In this document: piece after piece, positions 1 to 10,137 of the stretch | Numbering within the stretch: position 1 is the stretch's first letter | Layout: each line of letters starts with the position of its first letter | NCBI GenBank assembly: GCA_002723275.1 | Contig: PBNZ01000037.1 | Coordinates: 59,446 to 123,445, forward strand | Source: Planctomycetaceae bacterium | GTDB lineage: Bacteria > Planctomycetota > Planctomycetia > Pirellulales > Pirellulaceae | Length of the DNA: 64,000 nucleotides | Direction of reading: 5' to 3' | Notes under the pieces: model-generated | The model's input: the letters and a program-made list of their open reading frames with translations, nothing else | What the model was told of the DNA's origin: nothing | Database searches by the model: none | Program-made: the position numbers and the translations under genes

Positions 1-1240
1 ATTGTTAACCCCTGCGCGGCGTTCTACGCTGGTCAGGGTGAGCGGGAGAGTCGCATTACTGGAGGCTGAGCTGAAGGCCGTCAGCAAGGCGGGGCTCATC
101 GCCTTCGCATAATTCCAGGGATTCTGTCTGGCAACGAAACGTAGTATCAACGGTAACGTGATCGCCGCGTGCACCAATAATGCACAGGCGACGGTGAGCA
201 TGTACAGTCCCAGGTGTCCGAAAATGCTCAGTCCTTGAGTTGCTGTCGCAAAGAACATCAGGCAAAGGACGCCGATCGGAGCCAGTTTGATGACCGCCAT
301 GGTCAACTTCATCATCACCGCAAACCCCGCCTCTGCGAACATGCGGATGGTGTCTACCGTTTTTCCGCCAACCAAGACCGCACAAATTGCAAAGGCCAGG
401 GTGAAGGCAATGATTCCGAGGAATTGACCATCCGTCACGGCCTTGGCCGGGTTCGGGGGAATCATGTTTTCAACTTGCTCGAAAAGTACCGTCGATAACG
501 ACTTTCCTTTTTCCGCGACTTCGACGGCAGCACCGCTCGTCTCCGGAGACGCGCTGCGGTCGAGGCCTGGTTGTAGGATATTGACCATCAATAAGCCAGT
601 GACGATTGCCAATAGACTCGTGCAAAGATAATAGGAAACTGTTCGACCGAACATTTTTCCGAGTCGATCTGCATGTCCCAGGCCAACGACTCCGGTCGTC
701 AGTGAAAAGATGATCAGGGGAACCGATACCATCTTGAGCATTCGCAGGAATAAATCGCCGACAAGCTTGAGTCGATCACCGATGTGACGTGCCGGGGAAC
801 GACCATATCGGAGAAAAAGCGCGTAGGAGGCCGGATCGGCCTTTTTGAACTCGCCTAGAGTTGGCTTCACGATTTCGATGGTTTGGGCGACCGGCTGTTT
901 CGGGCTAGGCCAGTTCGTCATCTCCGAGAGTTGGGAACCCGGAGTCTTCTCCATCTCGCTGCGTTCCATCGGACCGACGAAGACGCGTTTTTCCGTAAGC
1001 TGGTTGCCATCGTCAACGATGATCTGCATCATCACTCGCTCAGGCCGATCGTGAGACCAGAACGTTCCCTTGGAAACACTCACAGGAGACGAGTAGCCGT
1101 ACGGTTGTAGTTCGCCTGACGGAAATGAGACAGGTGCCTCGAGTTGTTGGTCGCCAGCTGAAAAATTCATGGCCAGCCCGCCGGCAGCACCTAGGATCAT
1201 GGCTATGAGAATCTGCCAGTGTAACGCGAGTCGAGTCATG
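1..1240 (-). CDS. dicarboxylate/amino acid:cation symporter, SDF family (3' end cut by window)
   Basis: Secondary transporter of the inner membrane, expected to couple Na+ or H+ to uptake of a dicarboxylate or acidic amino acid. 413 codons are visible from an ATG at 1240; the C-terminus lies outside the window. The first membrane helix is at residues 5-25. The serine-rich re-entrant motif 'SSASSNATLPLT' near residue 395 is diagnostic of the glutamate/dicarboxylate transporter (GltP/DctA) family. Unusually, about 115 mostly hydrophilic residues (roughly 28-145) separate helix 1 from the next helix region ('RMLKMVSVPLIIFSL'), where ordinary family members have a short loop. The substrate cannot be told from the visible part. 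It follows the SDR gene on the same strand after 194 nt. Confidence 0.88.
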
Positions 1241-1379
1241 ATAGATCCTGTTGGGTGATGCAGAAACGCGAGGCGAAGTTGGAGATTCTACCAGCGCCCA
1301 CACGCCTTCGCCGAGATCAACCTCAGGAAAATTCCTGGCGAGATTGATGCCAGGATGAAGGGGGCGCACGAGTTTCGTC

Positions 1380-1417
1380 AAGGCGTTGCTGGATAGATAA
1401 GGCGTTGTTGGATAGAT
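1380..1417. repeat. two-copy 19-bp tandem repeat
   Basis: Two adjacent 19-base units (1380-1398 and 1399-1417) beginning AAGGCGTTG and ending GGATAGAT differ at one base. They lie in the gap between the SDR stop (1435) and the symporter start (1240). Function unknown; it could be a binding site pair or simple slippage. Confidence 0.7.
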
Positions 1418-1434
1418 GTTTTCTTCTATCCGGA

Positions 1435-2979
1435 CTACCAATTTGATAACTGATAGTCCTTCAGGAATTTACCCCAAAGGTGCTCGCCTGTCAGAATGCC
1501 GGAAAAGATGGGATCGCAAATGCGAGCAGCCGCATCGATATGGTCCAGGGGCGGGTGAAAGCGATGGTCTTTTTTCTTTCGCTCTGCAATGTCCAGAGGA
1601 TCTTCGTCGGTGATCCACCCGGTGTCGACGCTGTTTATGTGAATCCCATCCTTCACGTAATCAACAGCCGAGGTTCTTGTGAGCATGTTCAACGCGGCCT
1701 TGGCCATGTTGGTATGCGGATGCGTGTCCCGTTTGAAGGCTCGGTAAAACACTCCCTCCATGGCCGATACGTTTACGATGTGTTTGTCTCGATGCGCACT
1801 GCGAAGCATGAGTGGTTTCAATCGGGCATTCAAAACAAAAGGCGCCACTGAGTTGACCAGATGAACCTCGAGAAGTTCAACGGTGGGCACTTCGGCAAGC
1901 TTCAGACGCCAGCTGTTGATTTGGCGGCAGTCGACCTGCTGCTGATCAAGATCGTACTTTCCAGTCGGAAAGGTTTCTGATTCCCACTGTTCATCGCCCG
2001 GTGCCAGTGGGATCTGTGTTAGTTCCGCCGAACGAATTCCTGCCAGGCTTTCGACCACGGCCGCCGGCATGTTGGCTGTGTCGAGAGAATGAGAGGTTTC
2101 TTTTAGCTCCAAATGAGATTGTAGTACTCGCCGCGCCGAAAGGTCCAGCGATTCCTGGCTTCGTTCGCCGTTCATTAAGTGGGCATAAAAACCAGGCGGT
2201 CGGCGCACGGTCTGACATGCATTGTTCAATAAGAAATCGAGTTGTGGGATCGTTTGTGTCAGATGGTCTGCGAGCGCTTCTACACTCGGCGTGTGTCGAA
2301 AATCAATGCCATGTACCTGCAAACGATCGATCCATTTCTTGGAGTCTTGTTCCTTATTGAACCGTTTCACCGCATCGACTGGGAATCGAGTTGTGACGAT
2401 CGTATGTGCTCCTGCACGTAGGAGTTTAAGCGCTGCCTGATAGCCAATTTTGACGCGGCCTCCTGTGATCATCGCATAACGCCCAGTTAGATCAGCGCTC
2501 TGGTTCCGCTTCGTCCAGTTTAGCTCCGCACATTGAGGGCACATGGAGTCATAAAAGCTGTGTAACTCCTTGTAGTCCTGTTTGCAGATGTAGCAGTTGC
2601 GGGCGTCGTTGAGTTCGCCTGGTGATTTGGATTCTCCATTCGGTAAGGCCGGCAGTTCGGGAAATGGACGAGGAGGGGACGCATTGGTGATTCGTGTCTG
2701 CTTGCGGATTCCTGTTTGTTCCAGGAGCATGTCATCCGCTGCCTTGCGACGTTGGGCCGTCTCGCGAAGCTGCTGCCGCTTCGCATTGTTAAGTTGGCGG
2801 CGGGCTGATCGACCGGGGTGAGCGACCTTACTAGCGGCACGTTGCAATCTAGCGCGTTCTTCGTGCGAAAGACCTAACAGCAAACCGTGATCACTCACGA
2901 TCTGTTCAAGCACTGCAATCGCTTCTTGAATTTGCTTGGTCTCCAAAATAGACTCTCCTGCTCGAGTTGCCCTCGCCAT
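1435..2979 (-). CDS. atypical SDR-fold oxidoreductase with zinc-ribbon-like insert
   Basis: 514-residue protein with a charged, probably helical N-terminus (1-100), a CxxC...CxxC cluster around residues 129-151 ('CYICK', 'CPQC') that looks like a zinc ribbon, and then a short-chain dehydrogenase/reductase domain. The nucleotide-binding motif 'ITGGRVKIG' is present, as are 'NNA' and 'NVSAMEG'. In the segment that aligns with the catalytic YxxxK ('TNMAKAALNMLT') the Lys is kept but the Tyr is Thr, so classical SDR chemistry is doubtful unless another residue substitutes. Substrate unknown. The start is the ATG at 2979. It precedes the SDF symporter on the same strand and follows the glutamine-synthetase-like pseudogene. 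Confidence 0.8.
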   Translation of the reverse strand: MARATRAGESILETKQIQEAIAVLEQIVSDHGLLLGLSHEERARLQRAASKVAHPGRSARRQLNNAKRQQLRETAQRRKAADDMLLEQTGIRKQTRITNASPPRPFPELPALPNGESKSPGELNDARNCYICKQDYKELHSFYDSMCPQCAELNWTKRNQSADLTGRYAMITGGRVKIGYQAALKLLRAGAHTIVTTRFPVDAVKRFNKEQDSKKWIDRLQVHGIDFRHTPSVEALADHLTQTIPQLDFLLNNACQTVRRPPGFYAHLMNGERSQESLDLSARRVLQSHLELKETSHSLDTANMPAAVVESLAGIRSAELTQIPLAPGDEQWESETFPTGKYDLDQQQVDCRQINSWRLKLAEVPTVELLEVHLVNSVAPFVLNARLKPLMLRSAHRDKHIVNVSAMEGVFYRAFKRDTHPHTNMAKAALNMLTRTSAVDYVKDGIHINSVDTGWITDEDPLDIAERKKKDHRFHPPLDHIDAAARICDPIFSGILTGEHLWGKFLKDYQLSNW

Positions 2980-3065
2980 GGCGAACGTTTGCTCTCAACG
3001 ATAATCGTACGGGAGTAAAGATAAGCTGATTTGCAACATTGAGGCAACCGGCATTCGAGTCACAA

Positions 3066-4436
3066 TTAGAAACGCTCCAGCAGTTGCTGTGCTTCTTGGG
3101 TCAGGCTCATTCCTTGCATCGTGGTGAATTCCGCCTCCCGTATTTGGGCATAACCTTTGCCTGTTCGGAGCCCATCGATTGCTTCAGACTGGTATCCGAT
3201 TTGAATCGCTCAATTGCCGCATCCAAGGATGTCGGCAGTCGTCGGATGCCCCGTTCAGCGCGTTCTGCATCCGTCAGATTACCTGGGTCGACCTCTACGG
3301 GATCGGGTAAGGCAAGCTAACGCTCAATTCCATCCATGCCCGTTGCCAGGATTCCGCCGAAGGCAAGGTAGGGATTCGCCGCAAAATCAACTGTCTTGAG
3401 TTCGATGTGGTTGACTTGGACGTCGTGCGTGTCGCGAATCATCCTTAACGCGGCTTCCTTGTTCTCGACTCCCCATGCCTGATAGGCACCACTCCATACA
3501 TGCGGTTGAGTGCGGTGAAATGAATTAACACGTGGGGTGCTGATTGCCATTAAAGCCGGTAGATGTTCAAGCACTCCCGCTGTGAAATGTTCTGCCGTTT
3601 CTGTAATTCCCCATCGGTTGTCGGAATCAGGCAGCAGGTTCGTGCCATCGGACCTGAGACTGAAATGAGTATGCATGCCATTGCCCGTCGCTTCGTCGTA
3701 GAGCATGGGGACGAAGGATGCGATCAGTTCATGTTTCAAAGCTGTCGCATGAATCGATTCACGGGCTTTCACAATGCGATCTGCCGTGGTTATCGGAGCG
3801 TCATGGTCAAAGGAGATTTCATGTTGCCCGGGCCCTGTCTCTGGATTGTATTGTGCGACGGGGAGCCCCTCTGCCCACAATGCGTTTAGCATGTCACTGA
3901 GTACAGACTGACTTTTTTGAGCCGCTAACGACGCTCCGTAGAGACATTGATCGACTGGTACAAGCTCACCCTTTGGCATCGCGTTCTTGGTGAAAGAGAT
4001 AGAATTCCAGCTCGAATCCGAGTTCGACATCAAGTTCACACGTTTCCAACTGCTGTTGCATTCGTGCCAGGAAATGGCGAGAGCAGTGAACCCACGGATG
4101 ATCCTTCAGCACCATTTTTCCGGTCACGGTGCCGATGCGCGGCGTTTGTGGGCATACGGAGAATGTTTCCCAGGCCGGGTCCAATCGAATGTCCAGCTCA
4201 GGCGCGAGACCGGTTGAGAGCACCGGCTCGTCTCGAATTGCCGGGGGTGACTGTGAGGCCGCGGTAATCGTAACGGCGCGATTGATCCGATCGATGATCG
4301 CGTTCGGATCCGACTCGTTCTCGAACATCAGCGGCAGGAAAACCCCTTTCGTCCGGATGATGTTCGAATTGTCACACCAAAGAACGCGAAGAAGTTGCAG
4401 TTCGCGCAATTGCTCAATAATAGGCGAGGTATCCAT
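3066..4436 (-). pseudogene. glutamine synthetase-like (GlnA family) pseudogene, three lesions
   Basis: Reads as one glutamine-synthetase-family protein of about 456 residues only if three lesions are repaired. The N-terminal part (from ATG 4436) runs to 'ELEFYLFHQERDAKG' and hits TGA at 3966-3968; a single extra G in the GGG at 3969-3971 accounts for it, since the next frame continues 'GELVPVDQCLYG'. The central part carries 'GNGMHTHFSL' and 'NSFHRTQPHVWSG', the usual ammonia/glutamate-site region. A TAG at 3317-3319 interrupts after 'GMDGIER', and about 50 codons later the frame shifts again near 3155-3170 into the normal-looking C-terminus 'IREAEFTTMQGMSLTQEA', ending at TAA 3066-3068. Such homologues often ligate glutamate to amines, but this copy should be inactive. 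Confidence 0.88.
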
Positions 4437-4629
4437 CCCAACTAGCTAACTCTTGATGAGGGTCTGGGAAAGGTTGTAAGGCAATCGCTTGATTCCACAC
4501 GGAAGGAGATGCGGGTAGGGATATCAGCAAATCTGCGGAATTAGAATCCTTACCAACTTGCGGATATACTACAGGCTCTTCGAGAAAGAGCTGGCCATTC
4601 CAAAAAAGAAAGACGAATCGATCTTGAAC

Positions 4630-7095
4630 ATGAAACGAACGACCTCCGTAGCCCGTTTTTTTATTCCGTTGGTTTTGGTGATCGTTGGGCTTACACAATC
4701 TTCGGTGTCTGCTCGTCAACCGAACTTCATTATCATTTTCTGTGACGACTTGGGTTACGCCGACATCGGGGCATTCGGGTCGACAAAGCATCGGACGCCG
4801 AATATTGATCGCATGGCTGCCGAAGGTATGAAGCTGACAAGCTTTTATTCAACCAGTGGGGTCTGCACTCCGTCCCGATCGTCATTAATGACGGGTTGCT
4901 ATCCCAAGCGTGTTGGGCTTGATCAGAACGAAAAAGGCGGCTGGGTGCTCTTTCCGGGGAATCAACGAGGATTAAATGCCGACGAACTCACGATGGCGGA
5001 AATGCTCAAGCAGGCGGGTTACGCAACCGCGATCGTCGGCAAGTGGCATCTAGGTGATCAACCGGTATTCTTGCCAACTCGCCATGGCTTTGACTCATAT
5101 TTTGGTATTCCGTTTTCCAACGACATGGGGAAGCTGGATCGGCCGGTCACCGTCTATCCGCCGACACCGCTTTTGGAGAATGAGACGGTTGTTGAGTTGG
5201 AGCCTGATCAGCGCTACCTGACTCAACGCTACACCGAAAAAGCCTTGGAGTTCATCGACGCGAATCGTGATCAACCCTTCTTTCTTTATCTGCCACATTC
5301 CATGCCGCATTGGCCTCAGTATTCGACAAATCGGTTTGCTGAGCAGTCGAAGAATGGTGCCTGGGGCGATACGGTTGAGGAGATTGATTGGTCGACCGGT
5401 GAAATCTTGAAAAAATTGAAAGAGCTGGAGATTGACGATGATACCTTCGTGATCTTTACCTCAGATAACGGTGGGGCACTCCATCATGGAGCTGTGAATA
5501 CTCCACTCCGCGGCGGCAAGGGGACAACATGGGAAGGCGGGCATCGAGTTTGCTGCGTCGTTCGTTGGCCCGGCAAGATCTCGCCGAATAGTTCGTCGGA
5601 TGAGATGGCTGTTACATTCGACCTGCTTCCGACGTTTGCGACCTTGGCAGGGCAGGAGCTTCCACAAGATCGTCGCATCGACGGTAAGGATATCAGTGGT
5701 TTACTCACCGGCGATACTGAATCATCGCCGCATGAACGTTTCTTTTATTACTTTCGAGATCATCTGAATGCTGTTCGCAGCGGACCCTGGAAGTTATACG
5801 TTCGCCATCGACCTCGACGAAATAACGATGGCAAGTTAGCCGAACCTGAGCTCTATCACCTCCTCGATGATATTGGGGAAACGAAGAATGTAGCGGCACA
5901 AAACCCTGAAGTGGTTGCGCGCCTGCAGGGTTATCTGGATGAGATGCGAGAAGATCTTGGAGACGGTTCCCAAGCGAATGGAGCGAACGTGCGTCCTGCT
6001 GGTTTTGTCGAGAACGCTCGGACCCTGACTCAGAATGCTCCGGATGAGTTGCAAACACAGCGGTTGTTTCATAAAGGCCAGGAAGGTTACCACACCTTCC
6101 GAATTCCTGCCTTACTGGTGACGCAACGCGGTCGCTTGCTGGCTTTCTGCGAAGGACGCAAAACCAGTCGCCGAGATCATGGGGATCTCGATCTCGTCAT
6201 GAAACAAAGTGATGATCTCGGAGACACTTGGAGCGACCTGAGATTGATTTATGAAGAGGGTGGGGACAAGCAGATTACGATTGGCAATCCTTGTCCAGTT
6301 GTCGACCAGACAAACGGTCGTATCTGGTTGCCCTTCTGTCGTGACAACGACGACGTGTTCGTGATGTACAGCGATGACGAGGGCGATAGCTGGTCAACGC
6401 CTCGTGAAATCACGGCCGATGTGAAACCGAAAGGATGGAGTTGGTATGCCACGGGACCGGGGATTGGAATCCAGCTGACACGTGGGCCCTATCGCGGGCG
6501 TTTGGTGATTCCCTGTGACCATCGCGAGGTGAAGAATGGCAAGTCGCTTAAAATGGCTCATGTCTTCTATAGCGACGATCATGGTGAGACGTGGGAGCTT
6601 GGTGGGTCGGTCTCCGATTACAGTGACGAGTGTCAAGTCGTTGAGCTCGAAGATGGTCGCCTGCTTGTCAATTGCCGTAATGATTGGGCCCGCGAAGGTG
6701 ACCGCGATGATCTCGGCTTCAAGAGAATTGTCGCTATTAGCAACGATGGAGGAGAGAGCTGGCAACAAGTCGAGTTTGATGAAACGTTGATCGAACCAAC
6801 TTGTCAGGCAAGTCTCATCAAGTTTGCAAATGACAACTTTCGTCGGCCACCTTTGTTATTCTCCAACCCTGCTTCACGCTCGAAACGTGAATCGTTGACA
6901 GTACGTGTCAGTCGGGACGAAGGAAAGACATGGCCGTTTGAGCGCGTGCTGCACTCCGGCCCTGCTGCCTATTCGTGTCTCAATGTGTTGCCCGACCGAT
7001 CTGTTGTCTGTCTCTATGAGGCGGGTGAGGATAATCCCTACGAGGGGATCTCATTCGCGCGCTTCCCGCTCACTTGGCTGCCCGAGCAAAAGTAA
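4630..7095 (+). CDS. exported sulfatase-sialidase fusion
   Basis: About 821 residues. Signal peptide at 1-27 (after 'MKRTTSVARFF', cleavage near 'SVSA'). Residues 30-460 form an arylsulfatase: Ca-binding 'DDLGYADIG', the formylglycine motif C-T-P-S-R with Cys at residue 79, 'GKWHLG' and 'FTSDNGG'. From about residue 487 to the end is a sialidase/BNR propeller: 'FRIP' at 490-493 and Asp-box repeats ('SDDLGDTW', 'SDDEGDSW', 'SDDHGETW', 'SNDGGESW', 'SRDEGKTW'). The ATG at 4630 is chosen because it starts the signal peptide; the frame is open to 4558. The fusion suggests one periplasmic or surface enzyme that removes sulfate and then a terminal sialic-acid-like sugar from glycans. An anaerobic sulfatase maturase or FGE would be needed and is not in the window. 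Confidence 0.92.
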   Translation: MKRTTSVARFFIPLVLVIVGLTQSSVSARQPNFIIIFCDDLGYADIGAFGSTKHRTPNIDRMAAEGMKLTSFYSTSGVCTPSRSSLMTGCYPKRVGLDQNEKGGWVLFPGNQRGLNADELTMAEMLKQAGYATAIVGKWHLGDQPVFLPTRHGFDSYFGIPFSNDMGKLDRPVTVYPPTPLLENETVVELEPDQRYLTQRYTEKALEFIDANRDQPFFLYLPHSMPHWPQYSTNRFAEQSKNGAWGDTVEEIDWSTGEILKKLKELEIDDDTFVIFTSDNGGALHHGAVNTPLRGGKGTTWEGGHRVCCVVRWPGKISPNSSSDEMAVTFDLLPTFATLAGQELPQDRRIDGKDISGLLTGDTESSPHERFFYYFRDHLNAVRSGPWKLYVRHRPRRNNDGKLAEPELYHLLDDIGETKNVAAQNPEVVARLQGYLDEMREDLGDGSQANGANVRPAGFVENARTLTQNAPDELQTQRLFHKGQEGYHTFRIPALLVTQRGRLLAFCEGRKTSRRDHGDLDLVMKQSDDLGDTWSDLRLIYEEGGDKQITIGNPCPVVDQTNGRIWLPFCRDNDDVFVMYSDDEGDSWSTPREITADVKPKGWSWYATGPGIGIQLTRGPYRGRLVIPCDHREVKNGKSLKMAHVFYSDDHGETWELGGSVSDYSDECQVVELEDGRLLVNCRNDWAREGDRDDLGFKRIVAISNDGGESWQQVEFDETLIEPTCQASLIKFANDNFRRPPLLFSNPASRSKRESLTVRVSRDEGKTWPFERVLHSGPAAYSCLNVLPDRSVVCLYEAGEDNPYEGISFARFPLTWLPEQK

Positions 7096-7314
7096 TCGCG
7101 AAGACTGCCACGCCTGAATGCGATGCATCGGTGACGGAGTGTCGAGCGAGCGTGGAGCTTATCTGGATGGGGGAATGGATACGACTTGGCCTCCCGGGAA
7201 AGGATATTCGCAAATAGGGCGTTGAATAGGAAGGAATCAAAAAGTCGCTTTTTTTTCCAAGATCGTGATAATTAGGCGAATAGCCGATCAATCGCAAAAA
7301 GAATGAGGTGTCAA

Positions 7315-7758
7315 ATGACCAAGGTGCAAAATAGTCGATCCTATCAGCGAGCGACTTCGCGGGCAGATGAGTATCTGCGTGACGCCCAAAAATTGCGAGG
7401 TCTTTATCAGGATGCATCTGTTCGGGCTGATGTCCTAAAGGGAGACAAAAGGTTGGCCCGCTTTGCGTCCGATCTCAAGACTTTGCTGCGTCTTGTGCGA
7501 GGGATTCTCTCCGGCCAATATCGGCGGTTTCCAATGACCAGCCTTGCTCTCGTCGTGAGTGGTCTTTTGTATTTTGTTTGGCCTCTCGATCTTTCTCCTG
7601 ATGTCATACCGGTTCTTGGCTTGTTGGACGATGTGACCCTCCTGGCTTGGATTGTGAATTCAGTTCGTAAGGATCTCGATCTCTTTCGAGAGTGGGAAGC
7701 ATCCGCCAATGCAACAATCGATGCCGATGTCATCATTCCTGCGGTGGAATCCGTCTGA
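7315..7758 (+). CDS. YkvA family (DUF1232) membrane protein
   Basis: 147-residue protein. The DUF1232 signature is clear in the central hydrophobic part, 'DLSPDVIPVLGLLDD', inside a helix pair at about residues 73-120. Homologues are small membrane proteins of unknown function. The ATG at 7315 is preferred over an upstream one at 7303 because GAGG lies 7 nt before it. Confidence 0.85.
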   Translation: MTKVQNSRSYQRATSRADEYLRDAQKLRGLYQDASVRADVLKGDKRLARFASDLKTLLRLVRGILSGQYRRFPMTSLALVVSGLLYFVWPLDLSPDVIPVLGLLDDVTLLAWIVNSVRKDLDLFREWEASANATIDADVIIPAVESV

Positions 7759-8081
7759 GCCTCTTGCACTCGGTCCTTCACTCGCCAGGATGGTTTTGAA
7801 CGCGAGCCAGTGATCGCATCGCTATTTTCTCGGAAGCTCTTTGTTTTCTTTTGGCAGAGTACCTTTTCTTGAGATGGCAGCGGGCAATTCGGGTGTGGTT
7901 TTGTCCGTTTCTTCTCCTTGTTAGAATGAAATACAGGAGCCTTGCTCCTGGCAGCGAGGAGACAGCGGAGCAGCAAGCAATTTCTGTTGGGCAATTCCGC
8001 AGTTTGAGGCGATCCTGGGTCAGTCGAGGTTGTGGTTTGGCTCAATCGCCGTATTTGGATTGGCAAGAAGAGTTGGCCTTC
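7759..8081. other. intergenic, no gene seen
   Basis: 323 bases between the YkvA gene and the tRNA. A 7-bp perfect hairpin (CAGGAGC, loop CTT, GCTCCTG) sits at 7934-7950. No convincing reading frame was found. Confidence 0.6.
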
Positions 8082-8155
<74 letters not shown>

Positions 8156-8424
8156 TTTTGCCATGTCGCTTTTTTGCGCTGCCCATTTCTTCGCATCGAT
8201 TTTTCGCGATTGAAAAATCACGGCCGTCTTTGCACGGAACAGGGACAGAGCGGAGCAAGGAACGTTAATTTTTTGTTATGGTTGAGGAACGATTCGAGGG
8301 TTCGCAATTTCAGCTCCGTCCTGGTTTGACTGGATGTTGCTGCAAAGATCATCTAGTTGACGACTTTCGTGCCCCTACCTAAAATCGCACGCGTCGGTGG
8401 CACCTTTGTTTCCGTTAGTTGCTC
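8156..8424. other. intergenic, no gene seen
   Basis: Region between the tRNA and the small Cys/His protein. No reading frame with family resemblance was recognised. Confidence 0.5.
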
Positions 8425-8793
8425 ATGGTTTGGAACAGTAGATTGTCTTCACGTTGGAATCCGATCGGCTTTGTCGCACTGAGCGTCTTCGCTACGGTTT
8501 CAGTGTTTGGGCAGGGTTTGCACTTTTTTCCGGGTGCTAATCATGGTTCGGAGCAAGGACATTCCTGTGCTTACTGCCATCAACATGACACGCCGGATCC
8601 AACGGAATCGGACGCGAATTTTCACGATTGCCTCATTTGTAAATTTCTTGCTCAGGCACAATTTCAGGCTGATGTGCGTATTGAGCTGCCTCTTGTGCAC
8701 AGTTTCGAGCTGATTAATGATAGCCAGCCTCTGCGCAAGGCTTCCTCTTTTGATGCGTTACATCTTGCCCGCGCACCGCCTGTCTTCAGCTAA
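8425..8793 (+). CDS. small exported Cys/His protein (DUF2946-like)
   Basis: 122 residues from ATG 8425. There is a hydrophobic N-terminal segment (about 12-30) and then two Cys/His motifs, 'HSCAYCHQH' near residue 48 and 'HDCLICKFLAQAQ' near 68. The spacing and the 'HDCxxCxxLAQ' pattern resemble DUF2946-type proteins that often sit beside copper or other metal transport genes. Metal binding is inferred, not shown. It precedes MoxR, a His-rich lipoprotein and a permease on the same strand. Confidence 0.6.
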   Translation: MVWNSRLSSRWNPIGFVALSVFATVSVFGQGLHFFPGANHGSEQGHSCAYCHQHDTPDPTESDANFHDCLICKFLAQAQFQADVRIELPLVHSFELINDSQPLRKASSFDALHLARAPPVFS

Positions 8794-9103
8794 ATGGTCT
8801 GGCTGCTTTCGAAGAACTGCCCGTTGGCCTTCGCGTTTGTGTGTTGTAGCGATTTGAGCCGGTAGTTTCCTTGGTAAGCAGCCATTCTCGGTTCCACAAA
8901 GCAAAGGGTGGGCCTCGCAAATTGCAAACCCTTGTCTGTGGAATTCCGATAACCGGGCCAACGCAATTGGATGCGGTCGCTGAGCATTGTTCAGCGATTT
9001 GCAATCCACTAAAGATCTGTCACGAATCTTTGCCATTGTGATTACCACATTGGCCGCTGAACCTAAATAAACCAAAGACGAAAATAACACCGTGAGGTTA
9101 TCC
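8794..9103. other. intergenic, no gene seen
   Basis: About 310 bases before the MoxR gene. No open frame of recognisable family was found on either strand; the promoter of the downstream genes probably lies here but no clear -35/-10 pair could be assigned. Confidence 0.5.
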
Positions 9104-10060
9104 GTGGCTGCATCAGATTCGACTGAGTTGACTGCAGATACCAAGAAGATCGTTCAGAATCTTCGAGATACGTTGAACACCGTGCTCGTCGGTAAGTCCG
9201 ATGTCATCGAACTTGTCATGGCATGTCTGTTGGCTCGTGGGCATCTGCTGCTGGAAGATAAACCGGGACTCGGCAAAACGACGTTGGCAAAGGCCGTTGC
9301 AAAAGCGATTGCGGGCAGCTTTGCTCGTATTCAATGCACCCCTGATCTGATGCCAAGCGATGTGACGGGATTCAATATTTTCAATCAAAAGACTCGTGAA
9401 TTTGAATTCCGGAAGGGGCCAGTCTTTTCTGACATCTTGCTTGCTGATGAGATCAATCGATCTACGCCACGAGCTCAAAGCGCACTCTTTGAAGCGATGG
9501 CGGAACGGCAAGTCACCGTCGACGACACAACCTTCGGACTATCGCCAACGTTCTTCGTGATTGCGACGCAGAACCCGCTGGATAATCATGGTGCGTATCC
9601 ACTTCCACAGGCGCAGCTCGATCGATTTGCTATGAAATTAAGCATTGGTTATCCGGCCGCTGAGAATGAGGATGAGATGCTCGCCACAGCAGTCGGAAAT
9701 TCACGATTGGATCGTAGTGATATTGCGACCGTGTTGGACCTCAAGACCTTGCAGCGATTGCAGGATGAGGTTTCAAATGTCGAACTGTCTGATGCAGTCC
9801 GGAAATACCTGCTCGCGTTGGGGCATCAGACTCGCAATGACCCTAGAATCACCCTGGGAATGAGTCCGCGTGGATTGCTTACCTGGCAATCGCTCGCTCA
9901 AGCTCATGCCTATCTGGACAATCGCGCCTTTGTGACTCCTGATGATGTTCAAGCTGTTGCAAGACCCGTGATGTCAGTACGGCTGGAGACGGATTCTGAT
10001 TCAATCGATACACTTGTCGATGAATTACTTCAATCCGAGCCAATTCCAGTTCATGGATGA
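9104..10060 (+). CDS. MoxR family AAA+ ATPase
   Basis: 318-residue cytoplasmic ATPase of the MoxR class, chaperones that insert cofactors into or remodel partner proteins. Walker A 'KPGLGKTT' at about residue 53, Walker B 'LLADEIN' near 110, sensor-1 'ATQNP' near 155 and the C-terminal lid are all present. The GTG at 9104 is preferred because GAGG lies 6 nt upstream; a GTG at 9092 would add four residues. MoxR genes are usually followed by a DUF58 gene; here the next genes are a His-rich lipoprotein and a permease, so the client is unclear. Confidence 0.92.
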   Translation: MAASDSTELTADTKKIVQNLRDTLNTVLVGKSDVIELVMACLLARGHLLLEDKPGLGKTTLAKAVAKAIAGSFARIQCTPDLMPSDVTGFNIFNQKTREFEFRKGPVFSDILLADEINRSTPRAQSALFEAMAERQVTVDDTTFGLSPTFFVIATQNPLDNHGAYPLPQAQLDRFAMKLSIGYPAAENEDEMLATAVGNSRLDRSDIATVLDLKTLQRLQDEVSNVELSDAVRKYLLALGHQTRNDPRITLGMSPRGLLTWQSLAQAHAYLDNRAFVTPDDVQAVARPVMSVRLETDSDSIDTLVDELLQSEPIPVHG

Positions 10061-10137
10061 CAGCTGTAATGTTCGTCTCTCTCTAGTTCAAAAAGAATGC
10101 GTTTAATTTTCCGCCAAAAGAATAAGGAACCAATGAA

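Noticed and set aside
3966..3968. UGA in the glutamine-synthetase-like gene as selenocysteine
   Set aside because: The family continues in another frame at this point, and a TAG and a second shift follow.
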